Positions 38,202-48,848 of a DNA stretch of 64,000 bases are shown one piece after another (the stretch's first letter is position 1; each line of letters begins with the position of its first letter). The stretch is taken from assembly GCA_016858145.1 (NCBI GenBank), contig JAEHOE010000010.1, forward strand, positions 1,550,001 to 1,614,000, given 5' to 3'. Origin of the DNA: Edaphochlamys debaryana. Lineage: Eukaryota > Chlorophyta > Chlorophyceae > Chlamydomonadales. The notes beneath the pieces are model-generated. The model was not told the DNA's origin. It saw only the letters and a list, made by a program, of their open reading frames with translations, and made no database searches. Both the position numbers and the translations under genes were made by a program.

Positions 38202-39640
38202 CTTGGGGGCTATGCCACTAGCGTAGCGTACAACCTAACGCCTAGACGGCGCTTGCCCATCCGTAACCCTGGCAAAACATGGTCGGGGGTCAATTGCGTG
38301 TTCTCTGCGCGAGCCTTGCACGGCTCCAGTTATCAGTATAGAGGAGTTGCGATGCAATGTGACTGAATGGAGCAAGTGGGTGCGGGGTGCCACACACGGA
38401 CGATTGCCCCGCCGTGGCGGGGATTGTGGGGGCGCGTTCCGCGCAGGGCCACGTCTGGCGGTAGGACCCCCCGAGTGTCGGCCTGTCCACCCACCCGACT
38501 CGAGATCTTCTTCTGTCCCTCCCCAACCTAGGCAGCCTGCAGGCGCAACTGGGCCCGGGTCGCGACGGCCCGGACCAAATGCCGTGGGATCTCCGGGCGG
38601 CCGTGCGCAAGCCGTGCAGGCTCGTGCCAACCAACCTTCCAACCCCCCTCAATTCGGTAGCCAGACGTGCCACTTAACCATGCAAACGGTATGAGGCACG
38701 CGCTCACCCCCTCGCATCACAAGGCGTATTGGACAGCTAGAGCCATAGGGAGGTGCGCATACCGGTAACTACAGCTGGGATCGCCCGGGCGCGGCGCTAC
38801 AGCCGCAGCAGCCCAACAGGCTGGAAAGGGGGGCCGTGAAGCACCAGATTGTTACAGGCATACCGCAGGCACTGCTTGCGAACATCCGCCTGCCCAGTGC
38901 AAAGCGCAGTGTGGTCACTGGTACCCTTCCCATCCTCCTATGCCTTCCACCCCCATGTCGGGGGCCGCGCAACGCCTCAAACGCTGCCTGCTAATTCAGT
39001 TCTCTCTGTGACTCTTTCGCTCAAGATCTCTTCTCTCACCGGGGGCCACCGCGCACGCGACTCAAGCCCCTGGCATCAGTCCTCTCAGCATTCAGCCGCA
39101 GCTGCCCAGCCAATCCACGTAGCTGGTTCTCACTCCGCATAGCCCGCCCGCCCCATGCCAAACGCCAGCCTTTCCCCTGGCCACTTGCCCGCACCCGCCC
39201 TCTCCTGCTCTCCACGCTGTTCAGCCCGCAGCCCCCGCGAAGGGCTGACTCCACTTGGACCCCAGCACACCCCGTCCTTGTCCCTGCGTACACAGCTCCC
39301 TGCTCGCGGCTCCACACGTCCTCCGTGCGGCCATGCCTCCCGACGTGGCGTCACCGCTCGCTCCTACGCCCCGACTCCGTGACGCCGCCCGTCCACGAGC
39401 CTCGTCACCGCCTCTCCGCTCAGTCGTAGCGGGCCGGAGCCGGAGCGGCCGCTCCCCGCCACACCGCCGCGCCGCCCCAGCTGAGCCAGGCATGCAGCCC
39501 GGCCGCAGCCGGCCAGCGCTGCTCGCATCCAGCGCGCCAGCCCCAGCCGCTGGCCCGCCATAGCCCCAGCCCCAGCTCGAGCTCCAGCCCCAGCTCCAGC
39601 CCCAGTCCCGGCTCCAGATCCAGATCCGCTTGCCGGCCGC
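38202..39640. other. Upstream region of the SPA1-like gene and 3' UTR of the rhodanese gene
   Basis: 1.4 kb between two minus-strand genes. It must contain the SPA1-like promoter and 5' UTR (left part) and the rhodanese 3' UTR (right part). A run of CCAGCCCCAGCTCC-type repeats lies at about 39535-39640. Open frames on both strands have no recognisable domain. Confidence 0.45.
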
Positions 39641-41900
39641 TTAGTTGGCGGGGCCGTTGAGGAGCACGCGGGCGTACTCGGCCGCGAAGACCAGCAGGTC
39701 CAGGGCCAGGATGACGGCAAAGAACTTGATCACTGCGTCGATGGAGCCCAGGTTCTTGCCCTGCTCCTGCTGGACCTGTCAGGGGGAGGAGGGAGGGAGG
39801 GGGGGGGGAGGAGGGGGGAGGGTTGTTTAGGGCAGAGCGAGGGGTTGGGATCGGGGGTCGGCTTCCTCCAGCACACCGGTGCGCCAGAAAGGGTGGCGCA
39901 TGGAGGTGGGAGAGGTGCGGTGAGGGTGGCAGGGAAACGGAAGCCGGGCATCCTTTCGGTGACTCCTTTCCTCCCAAGCTGCGCCAACGCCCCCTCCCCT
40001 TCCGGCCCTATCCCAGCTCTCGTGCTGGTGGTACGCGGTGGATCGGGACACCCGACGCGCAGCCCTTCCAGGGGTCCCACGCTCCTCAGCCCCCAGCCCC
40101 CCGCCTGCTGCGCACCTCGGTCCAGCCGATGAGCTCGCTGAGGCCGCCAATGCCCGCGTACCGGATGTCCACATTGTCCACCGTGGGGATCTCGGCTGGG
40201 GGGCGGGAGGTGAAGGCAGCAGGGTGAGGGGAGTGCGTGAGGTGGGTGCGGGTGGGGAGCTGGGACGCGGACAGGAGCTCCGCGGCGTGGCGCACAGAGG
40301 GACCAGTTCGAACAGACCGGCCAGGCCTGCCCCACCTCCTCCCTACGTTCGCTCGCCTTCCTCGCCGTCGCCCTCCGACCTGCGCCTATGCATACCCGCG
40401 CCCGCTGCACCTTCACCAATCCTGCGCGCTGGCCTCCAGCTCCCCAGCCTCCCTACCATGCCCCCACACCCCCAGCCCCTCCCTTACATTACGGACCCCA
40501 CCCCCCGCAGGCACATGCACCCCGACCCCCCTCATCCCGACCCCGCGCACCCCGACCCCCCTCACGCCGATCCCCCCTCACCCCGATCGCCCCTCACCCC
40601 GATCCCCCCCCCCACCCCGACCCCCCCTCACCCTGCTTGCAGCTGTCGAAGCCGCCGTTGATCCAGCCCAGGGTCTGGTAGCCGGCCAGCGACAGCTGCT
40701 CGCAGGCGGCCAGGGAGCGGAGGCCCTTCTGGCAGCCCACGATGAGCTTGGTGCTCTTGTTGGGGAGCTTGGACTGCAGGGGAGAGAAGGAGGCAGGGAG
40801 AGGAGCGCGCCATGAGCCGCCGACGTAAGACAGGGGCCAGAGCCACCTATACGTCCTGGCTTACGACCCTCTCGTTCTCCGCCCGGTGCGCGAAACACAC
40901 ACGCCTGTCTCCAGAACTGCATCCGTCTCCCCCTCGCATGCTCGCTCCCCGGCCCCCTCACCGCCCAGGCTGCCCAGTGCCCCCCTGCGCCTGGCTGCGG
41001 CAGTGCACGTTTGGACCCCCTCCACCCCCGGCTGCCCCCCTCCCCGCCCCGGCTGCCCAGTGCTCACCTGCACCTGCGCCAGGAACGAGTCGTTGGGGAT
41101 CATGTGCCTGCCGCCCAGCCACCAGCCGCCCATGCCGAAGGCGGTCGAGTTCTTGATGAAGGTGGACAGCGAGGTGGAGGGGTCCTCCATGTAGGTGGGC
41201 ACCTGGGGGGGGGGCCACGGGGAGGTCGGGGCCGGGGTTCGGGCGGAGCTGAGGCGGCGGGTCGGGCGGCCGCGGCGTTGCACCTGCACCTGAGCAGCCT
41301 CGCTCTCGCTCGTCGCAGGCGTTGCTCACGAGTACCCCTGCCGTCTAGAGCTCTGGGCCCCCCAGTGCAGCCTTGTGTCAGATCTTTCCAGCCATCCCTC
41401 CTCGTGCCCCGCCCGCGCCCCTGCCCCGCCCCCGCCCCCCCCCCCTGCGTACCTCAACGGCGTCCACGATGCGCGCCTTGGCCACCTGGTTGGGCGGCCG
41501 CACGTCCAGCAGCACCCAGCCCTCGGACAGCAGCGTCTTGACGTCCTTGCCCACCAGGTTCTTCACCTGCGCAGGAAGCGTCCAGGCTCGGGTCGGCGAG
41601 GCGCGCAGGCAGCGGCAGCAACAGGGCCGAGTACCGCTAGAGGGGATCCCCGCCGCAAACAGCCCCGCAGAGAGAGCGCCTGGGCCGCCTCACCTTGCCC
41701 TCGACGACCTGCTGGTCCCAGCGCTGCTCGGGGTTGGCCACCTGCTGCGAGGCGCGAGCAGCGACGAAGCGCTGGGGGCGCGCGGCGCCGAAGGCGGCCC
41801 GGCGGACGCCGCGGGCGCCGCTGCGGACGGCCGGGGCCGGGGCGGCGCGGCGGGCCGAGGGCGCGGCGGCCGCGAGGGTGGGCTTCATGGCGACCTGCAT
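39641..41900 (-). CDS. Chloroplast rhodanese-like protein with C-terminal membrane segment
   Basis: Predicted plastid sulfurtransferase-fold protein, most like the plant STR10-type group. Exons in gene order: 41694-41900, 41453-41566, 41068-41202, 40632-40773, 40116-40195, 39641-39775; 813 nt, 270 aa. Residues 1-55 are an Ala/Arg/Ser-rich chloroplast transit peptide (RPQRFVAARAS). The rhodanese domain spans ~75-195: LLDVRPPNQVAKARI, then the active-site loop GCQKGLRSLAA with the catalytic Cys, and GYQTLGWINGGF. The C-terminus has one hydrophobic helix (AVIKFFAVILALDLLVFAAE), probably a thylakoid or envelope anchor. The Trp/Gly-rich insert after exon 2 (FGMGGWWLGGRH) is typical of this plastid subgroup. 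Its substrate is unknown; a redox or scaffold role is possible. Confidence 0.85.
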
Positions 41901-42633
41901 GGTGGCGTCTGCAAGAAGGAAGGCGAAGGGAAGACACGGGGGGGAGGGGAGGCAGTGAAGGGGGGTCTTGAGCGTGATGGAGCCGGAAAGGGCAGCGGCG
42001 AGCGCGCTTGCGCAGTCCGCGCGTCACGACGTTGGGTATGGCACGCGAGGCCGGACTGGAGATCCGCAGCCCAGGCCGCCGATTTGGAGTGTCCTCGTAC
42101 GCAGGCTGGCAACGCAATCCAGCGGGGGGCTGATTGCGCGGGGTCAGCTCGGCTCATCGAGCTCGGGAAGGACATCAGGCCCGGTCCCCCCTCCTTTGCT
42201 GAAACATCTCGGGGCCTTCTGCGTTCGCGGATCCTAGGCAATCCGAAGCGACTGGCTCACCGGCTTGAAGCTCTTGCGCTGGTCGCGGAGGTTGGGATGT
42301 GGGTGCGGGCACGGCAAGCGAGCCACGCAGATCCTCTCCTGATTTACGCGAGGGTCTAGTATCGACGCTACAAGGGCTGGCGGGGGCAGGAGGATCCTCA
42401 CAGAGGCCCCAGACCTCGCGAGGCCCATGCACATAAATGCAGTGTGGCCGAGCAACTTGGCTGACTTGCCCAAAGCACAAAGCCTCTGTGCCGCAGCAAC
42501 ATTTCGCCTGTGTCTTTACCTGCTTAAGCACGAACGCCGACCTGTGGCTTTCTTGACAGAAACCCTTTCCTCACCCGCCGCGAGCCGCAACTCCGCTCGC
42601 TCATGAGCTAGTCTTACAGTAGTTTGATCAAAC
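41901..42633. promoter_or_regulatory. Divergent promoter region, rhodanese / ZNHIT3-like
   Basis: 733 bp between two divergent start codons. GC falls toward the middle and right side (42300-42620). Nothing gene-like is visible, so both promoters and 5' UTRs are expected here. No specific binding site is claimed. Confidence 0.45.
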
Positions 42634-44493
42634 ATGGAAAAGGCAGACCTGAACCTAGACGTAGCGGCTCTGGCCGAAGTCGATGCCGGCGTTCTGTCGG
42701 CACTGCGCGTCGGCCAGCGCCTGCTCCTGCAGCACCAGGAGGGGCAGCCCGGACCGAGCTTTTACAGCGAGTCAGGAGTACTCTTAGCTCCACTCGCGGA
42801 CCAGCAGGTGGCGGCGCGCTTCCCGCACGCCCGGGTTATCGTGCGTGCCATCAAGCGGGAACCCGGCAGCGGAGCCATCCAGCACCTGCAGGTCCGCGTC
42901 TACCGAGCGGACGACACGGGTGAGCGTGTGTCCTGCTAACGGGGGCCGCATAGTGTAGTTGGGGCTTCGGGGTGGCCGTGGGACCATGGCAAACAACCCA
43001 GGGGGGTCTACGTCCTCCCTGGGGGCCTGATGACCTTGAGAGCGACACGGGGGGTCTGCGACAGATGTACCGAGTGTTCTTCATAAGCGGATTAGCGGGG
43101 GCTCTACGAGCCTGCGCACCCCGCCACTCACCCGCTGACCATCCGCTGACCATCCGTCCTCACCCCCGCCCATCGCCCCCACCCTCGCTTGCGCTACCCT
43201 CAGCAAGCGGACCACCCAGCACCGCGCCAGGGCCCTCCGCTCCCACCTCTGCCCCTGCTGGCGCCGGGGCTGGAGGCGATGGCGCCGGCGCCGACGAGGC
43301 GGAGTATCAGCTGCGGAGAGCTCAGTACGAGGCCATGGGTGAGACGGCGCAGCAGGCGTTGCGCGCTGGTGCTGGGATGCTGCCATTACACCAGGCCACG
43401 GGCAAAGGGGCTGAGTGCCGCAGCCCAGGGCATCGCGGCTTAGCTAGAGACTCGACGGACCTTGGCGGAGGGTGCAGCTGTGGGCAGGCGCGGCTGGGGG
43501 AAGGGCAGTGTGGTGCATGGCCAAGCCGGGTTGCCAGCCTATGCTGCAGTCCACTGGGGAATGAGCTGGGTGCGATGCGTCAACAGCGGATGCCTGGCAA
43601 TCCCTCAGCCCAGCGGCGGGCCGGGTCGCTGCAGTACCTGGCGTTGGTCCCTCGCGCGAGGGTCTACACACATAGCACGCAGCCCGCAACTGTAGCGTGA
43701 CACAAGGCCGCCTCGTCTCCAAGCAAGGGAGGTAGGACGTTCCCTGCTTCACGAACATCTCCACACACACCCCAGCAACTACGCGCGCAGCTCCCTGCAG
43801 CCCGCCTGACTCCGATGTAACGCCTCACCCTCTGCCCTCTGCCCGGTCCTGGTTGCCTTTCGCCTCAGCTGACAGCGCGGAGCTGCGGACAGTATTAGCG
43901 GACCCCAGGCTGCAGGGAGTGCTCTCACGGATAGACGGAGCGCCGAACCGGGAGCAGGTGCGGCGGGTGGGCCGGGGAACCATGGCACCGAACTCGTTCT
44001 GGGGCTCGGCCCGCGTACCCTGCACCCGGCGCCTGACAGTCATCGACTCTTCGTTGCCTCTGCATGCCCTGACCTCGACTCTCCCTCGCCCCTCTTGCGC
44101 AGGCCCTCGCAGCCCAGCTGGAAAACCCGGACTTCCAGGAATTCGTATCCAAGGCAAGTGCGGTACTGCTGGGCGTGTGGCTTGGCAGTTCATGCAACAC
44201 CGCTCATCCACTCACCAGTGTGGACTGCACCCGGATGCTGGGTGTATGGCAGGCCGTACCAGCCTTGCGGCCGCATGTCGTTGTGGAGGCCGCGCTCCTG
44301 TCCCGAGCGCTCCTGTCCCGAGCACAGAACAGGGCACGCACGCTTTCTCTGATGCTCAAGGTTAGTGCTGCTCTTTCCACTTTGCTCCTTGTCTTGCCCG
44401 CCCCTCTCCGCGCAGGTGCTCGTGTGCCTGGACCCCAACCGCGTGCCGGCGACAGCCGCCACGGCGGCGGCGGTGGCCATGGCCACTCGGTAG
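42634..44493 (+). CDS. Small protein with ZNHIT3-like C-terminal region, zinc finger absent
   Basis: Five exons, 42634-42919, 43204-43338, 43869-43957, 44103-44153, 44416-44493; 639 nt, 212 aa, ending at TAG. Residues 1-95 are a Cys-free globular-looking region I do not recognise. Residues ~96-140 are an Ala/Pro/Gly linker. Residues ~142-195 read DSAELRTVLADPRL, LSRIDGAPNRE, LENPDFQEFV, a helical pattern resembling the C-terminal part of ZNHIT3 (box C/D snoRNP assembly). The HIT zinc finger that should precede it is missing, and no room is left for it upstream because of the divergent neighbour. Intron 4 has a GC donor (AAG|GCAAGT). Function is therefore uncertain. Confidence 0.6.
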
Positions 44494-46388
44494 CAGCAGG
44501 ACGGCTGCGCGACGCAGTCCGGGGCGCTCCGGATTACTGGCATCCGGGCTGGGCACGGGGCCGGCCGCCGCGGCACGGGTGCCTGGTGGGGACCACCCGG
44601 CGCAGGCTGCGGCCGCGAAGGCTCGGCCTCAGCGCTGGCAGTGCCGGCAGGCGAGGAGCGCAGGGCTCCCGTGCGGACAGCTGGCAAGGAAGGACAGGGG
44701 CCCGTGTTGGGAAGGATACAGCAATGTGAGGCGGGGAGCTGGTGACTTCAATGGTAGCGTAGATGAACCCCCCTTGTGCTACTGCTGTATGACAGGGCAG
44801 GGGCCGACTGCTGAACACGTGGGAAGGCTTCCTCAGGGCCGCAACCCTCCGCTGGCGCGGTGCAGTGCGCATGTGGCTAGCAGGCCGCTCTGTGCATGCC
44901 ACACACGAGGACGTGCTGCAGCGTGTGCTGGTGACAATAGATGGCTTGACGGGAAGGAGCGGTAGGTGGCCTAGGACTGGGACCCCATGCTCGTTGCGCT
45001 TGACAATACACAGGCAAGTCGCCGCGGCAACGGGCCCCAGAGGAAGGCGTGTGCATGGCGCAGGGTGTACTTGGCGGAACCCTCAGCCGGGTAAGAGTGT
45101 TATGTGGGTTGTTGCGTGCGTCACGGGCTCACGGCACCTGGAAACGGTGCCACCTTGGGGCGGCATTTGGCACCGGCGCAGGCATCCCCATGTGCCCTGT
45201 GTTCGTGCTTACCCCTTTCTTTAGGTAGCTCACACCTCCTGCACACAGCTGCAGCAGCGCTTGGCTTTGCGCACATGGATGTTTGTTGCGCCCGATGCGG
45301 TGTGCAATGTATGAGGTATGTGCTGACCCTGATTAGTGACTGCTGAAGTGAACCCAATGTATGAGGTGGTTGCCGGTCTGTGCAGCTAAGGAGATTGAGA
45401 GTGTGTGCGTTGCCGACAGTGACTGCTGACTGGTTATCATGCGGTTCACGCGTAAGCGCCCTGAAGAGCCTGCAGCGCCAGACGGAGCTCTGACCCAGTA
45501 GGTGGCGCTCTCGCTCAACCCCTCCCCTTCTGGAGGCGGTTCCTGCTGTAACCATCGCATCCTGGCCCACCGCTCAAGGCTTCAAGGCTGTAGACGCCCA
45601 ACGTGGGCCCACCGGCTGCACAAGTGCACTGTCTACGCTCGCACAAAGGGACGAAAGGGTGCCCCTTCCTGCTTTTGAACCCTGCCTTGGCGGCTGCGGC
45701 TACGCCATCCGTTGCGGCGGTGCCCCCGCAAGGCCCCTGCTCCACGGCCCAGGGGACGGCTGGTTGCTATCAAGGAGGGATGGGTAGTCCTCAGGGTTGA
45801 CGCTTGGCAGCCATGCATTAGGCTAGCAACCTTCGCACAGGAATCTAGCCAGAGGCCGCCCCTCGTGCCCTCGACAAGCACGTCGAGAGCTCCGCAACCC
45901 CCCGAGCGCCACCAGCCACGGGGAACAGGCAGTCGACAGGCACAGACGCACACTCATTCTTGCGTTATCATGAATTGCTCGAGAAGGCCGCGAAAGGCCT
46001 GGCGCGGCAGCAAACCCCCCGCAGCATGTGGGAATGCCGGCTGGGGGAACTGCGACGAGCCGCCTTCTTCCGCTGGAAGACGCTTGCATGTGTTTCGGGC
46101 ATTGCAGGCAACTAGCCCTCACGCCCTGAACGGCCTTCCGGAGAGAGCTGTCGCTGAATCCATAGTACGGCCCACGATGGGGAGGGGGAAGTTTGCTCAA
46201 ATATAGAAGCCCGAGGAGCTCTCAGAAAGCCCACGCTCACTCCATGAACCCTGTGACATATCCTTCTATTATTTCTTAGCTAGAGACCTCGACGGACCTT
46301 GACAGCCGCTGAAGGCAACAATCCCCCGCGACTCGTTCCTCGCCCGACGAGCGCGAACGCTGCGTCTAGGCTGCTTTAGGCCTCAAGG
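44494..46388. other. Intergenic with a short LINE-derived tail
   Basis: 1.9 kb between two plus-strand genes. It holds a 75-bp LINE 3' UTR fragment at 45491-45566 and a 25-bp motif (46275-46301) shared with 43438-43463. The remaining open frames are short and without motifs. The cyclin promoter and 5' UTR should lie in the last few hundred bases. Confidence 0.45.
45491..45566 (+). mobile_element. Short fragment of LINE 3' UTR
   Basis: This stretch is the reverse complement of about 23925-23998, which lies in the 3' UTR of the minus-strand LINE, with near-complete identity (begins cccagtaggtggcgctctcg). It is therefore in LINE sense on the + strand. It is most simply a severely 5'-truncated insertion or a relic of a related element. 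Confidence 0.75.
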
Positions 46389-48293
46389 ATGGCCACTCGT
46401 GCGATGAACCTGCCGGCGGAGGGCGAGAACGGCGTGCTGCTTAACAATGCTGCCAAGGCCGCTGCTGGCGTGAAGGCCGCTGGCGTGCAGGCCCAGAAGA
46501 AGCCTCGGTGCGTCCAGCAGACGCAGCTGCCTCAGTCAAAGCCATCAAGCGGACCATATTGACGGCAACCCCCCTCCCCGTAGTGCGTTCGGCAACGACC
46601 TCTCGAACCAGCAGCCCGGGGCCGCTGCTGGCAAGCCTGCCCTCGGCAAGGAGAAGGTCGGTCAAGCAAACAACACTTGAGCTTTGCCCTGGTCTTACAG
46701 GGCTCGCCCTGCGCGCAGGCTACAGCCCAGGCTCCGACCATCGCCGAGGTCGGTGTCCGGACTCGCGCCGCTGCTCGCCGCGCGGACGCTGGCGTGAAGG
46801 ATGCTCCGATGCCTGCTGGGGCCCTGCGGCCGGCACAGCTAGTGCCGCGCACGCGTGCGCAGGCGCAGCGGGCCCAGGGCCCGAGCATGAGCTCGCTCCT
46901 CTCGCAGCGCAGCGAGGCCTTCGTGGGCAGCCAGAGCATTCGCGCTCCTCCTCCTTCGCCGCTGCCCGATATCGACAGCGGCGACCGCCTCAACCCGCTC
47001 ATGGCCGCTGACTATGTGAACGACATTTACTACTTCTACAAGCGCGTCGAGCCCAAGTACAAGGTCCCGCACGACTACATGACCAAGCAGGTAGTTAAAT
47101 CGTTGTTGCGCTTCCCTTGGCACGAGGGCGCGCGACTCAAAAACTTCTCTCGCGTCCCAGCAGACCGACATCAACGACAAGATGCGGGCCATCCTCATCG
47201 ACTGGCTGGTCGAGGTGCACCTCAAGTTCAAGGTGACGGCTGCACTGGGGACAGTTGTGCATATGCAGGGTTCGGTGAAATGCTGTCGCTGCTAACACAC
47301 GGGCCAGTGGACCTCAGCTGAGGGGGTACAGGGGCAAGGTTGCTGAAGAGGTTCTTGAGGCAACCGGTACCGTCCCTCTCTCTCAATACCACCTCCCCCT
47401 TCCGCTTCCCTCATGCTTGCAGCTGATGCCGGAGACGCTCTTCCTGACCGTCAACCTCATCGACCGCTTCCTGACCGAGAAGCAGGTCACCCGCAAGAAC
47501 CTGCAGCTGGTGAGCGGGCTTGCCGACCCTTGGAGCTCGAAACATGCGGACCAACACAGCGAAACCAGCGTAGCAGCACTGCATGCCCACAACACGACTT
47601 GCCTTGGCAACTTGACTCGCCACCCTTGCCCATATGCATCCCCCGTCAGCGTCTGCATGAGCCACGCCTGCATATCTTCCAACTTGCTTCACCCACTCTA
47701 ACGCTACTATGCATTGCCTGTGCCCCGGTCCCTTCCCCTAGGTGGGCGTGACGTCCATGCTGATCGCCTCCAAGTACGAGGAGATCTGGGCGCCCGAGGT
47801 CCGCGACTTTGTCTACATCTCGGACCGCGCCTACACCAAGGAGCAGATCCTGGGCATGGAGAAGGTCATGCTCAACACGCTCAAGTTCCACCTCACGCTG
47901 CCCACCACCTACAACTTCCTGGCCCGCGACCTGAAGGCCGCCAACATGCACTTCGACAAGGACGTGACCATGCTGTCCAGCTACCTGATTGAGCTGGCCC
48001 AGGTGGACGCGGGCATGCTCAAGCACAACTACTCCCTCATCGCCGTCGCCGCCCTGCACGTGGCCATGTGCTCGTACGAGAAGGCGGACACCTACCCCCG
48101 CGCCCTGGAGAAGCACTGCGGCTACACCCTGGACGAGGTGCAGCCCGTCGCCTGCCAGCTGGCCGAGCTGATGCAGAAGGCGCCCACCAGCTCCCTGACC
48201 GCCGTGTGGAAGAAGTACTCGTCCACCAAGTACAACGAGGCCGCCAAGCGGCCGCCGCCCGCCCACCTCCTCCCCCAGCAGCCCGTGGCGTAA
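46389..48293 (+). CDS. CYCB1: B-type cyclin
   Basis: Mitotic cyclin that activates CDKs. Exons 46389-46507, 46584-46656, 46719-47090, 47164-47232, 47423-47509, 47742-48293, about 423 aa. The N-terminal 150 residues are a basic, Ala-rich regulatory region with a destruction-box-like RAFGNDLSN at the exon 1/2 junction. Cyclin box 1 starts near 47000: YVNDIYYFYKRVEPKY, then MRAILIDWLVEVHLKF, LTVNLIDRFL, VGVTSMLIASKYEEIWAPEV and FVYISDRAYTKEQIL. Cyclin box 2 follows in the last exon to about residue 400. MRAILIDWLVEVH is diagnostic for cyclin A/B; the remainder fits B. The intron 3 acceptor is CAGCAG (NAGNAG); I chose the second AG because it gives the family sequence KQTDIN. The exon 3 acceptor could also be at 46700. 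Confidence 0.92.
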
Positions 48294-48848
48294 ACGGCGC
48301 CACGCTGAATGCGCGGCGCCGTTGACCTGGGCTCCAGTCCAGGCGCCGCCGACAAGCACACGCCGTGACGGCGGTGGTCAGGCCCCGGCGCCAGCACAGC
48401 TCCGTCGGGTTTAGGTAGCTAGCGTCCTGCTGGTATGATGGTACCTAAGGCGCACCCTCCCATGCGCCATTGCGCCCGCACGTGAGCGGTGCGCCGCCAT
48501 CCAGCTAGATGCGCTATCGCGTCCAGTGCCCACTGGCATCAGGCGCAATGCCTGCGCTCTCTTGTCCCCTCCATCGCCGCTGCCGAACTTGGGACTCTGC
48601 AAGAGAGTGAACATAGGACTGGTCAATACCATTTATTTACTGTGGCGTGAGCCGGCGGGGCTGCTTGCAGCGTGCCGACCGTCAATAGACATGACTCTGA
48701 ACATGACCCCAATGTGACGTGTACGGCTGGCTAGGGTGTAGGTCTCTCTTTTCGTATAGCTCATTGATTCTAACCTCCTTTCTTATCAAATGTGGAGGCG
48801 ACCACACGGTGGCAGACCTCACCTTGGGGTGTGTTGTCAATAGCCGCT
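48294..48848. other. Convergent 3' UTR region, cyclin B / GrpE
   Basis: 555 bp between two convergent stop codons. It contains only 3' UTR sequence of both genes as far as can be seen. An A/T-richer stretch runs around 48610-48800. Confidence 0.5.
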
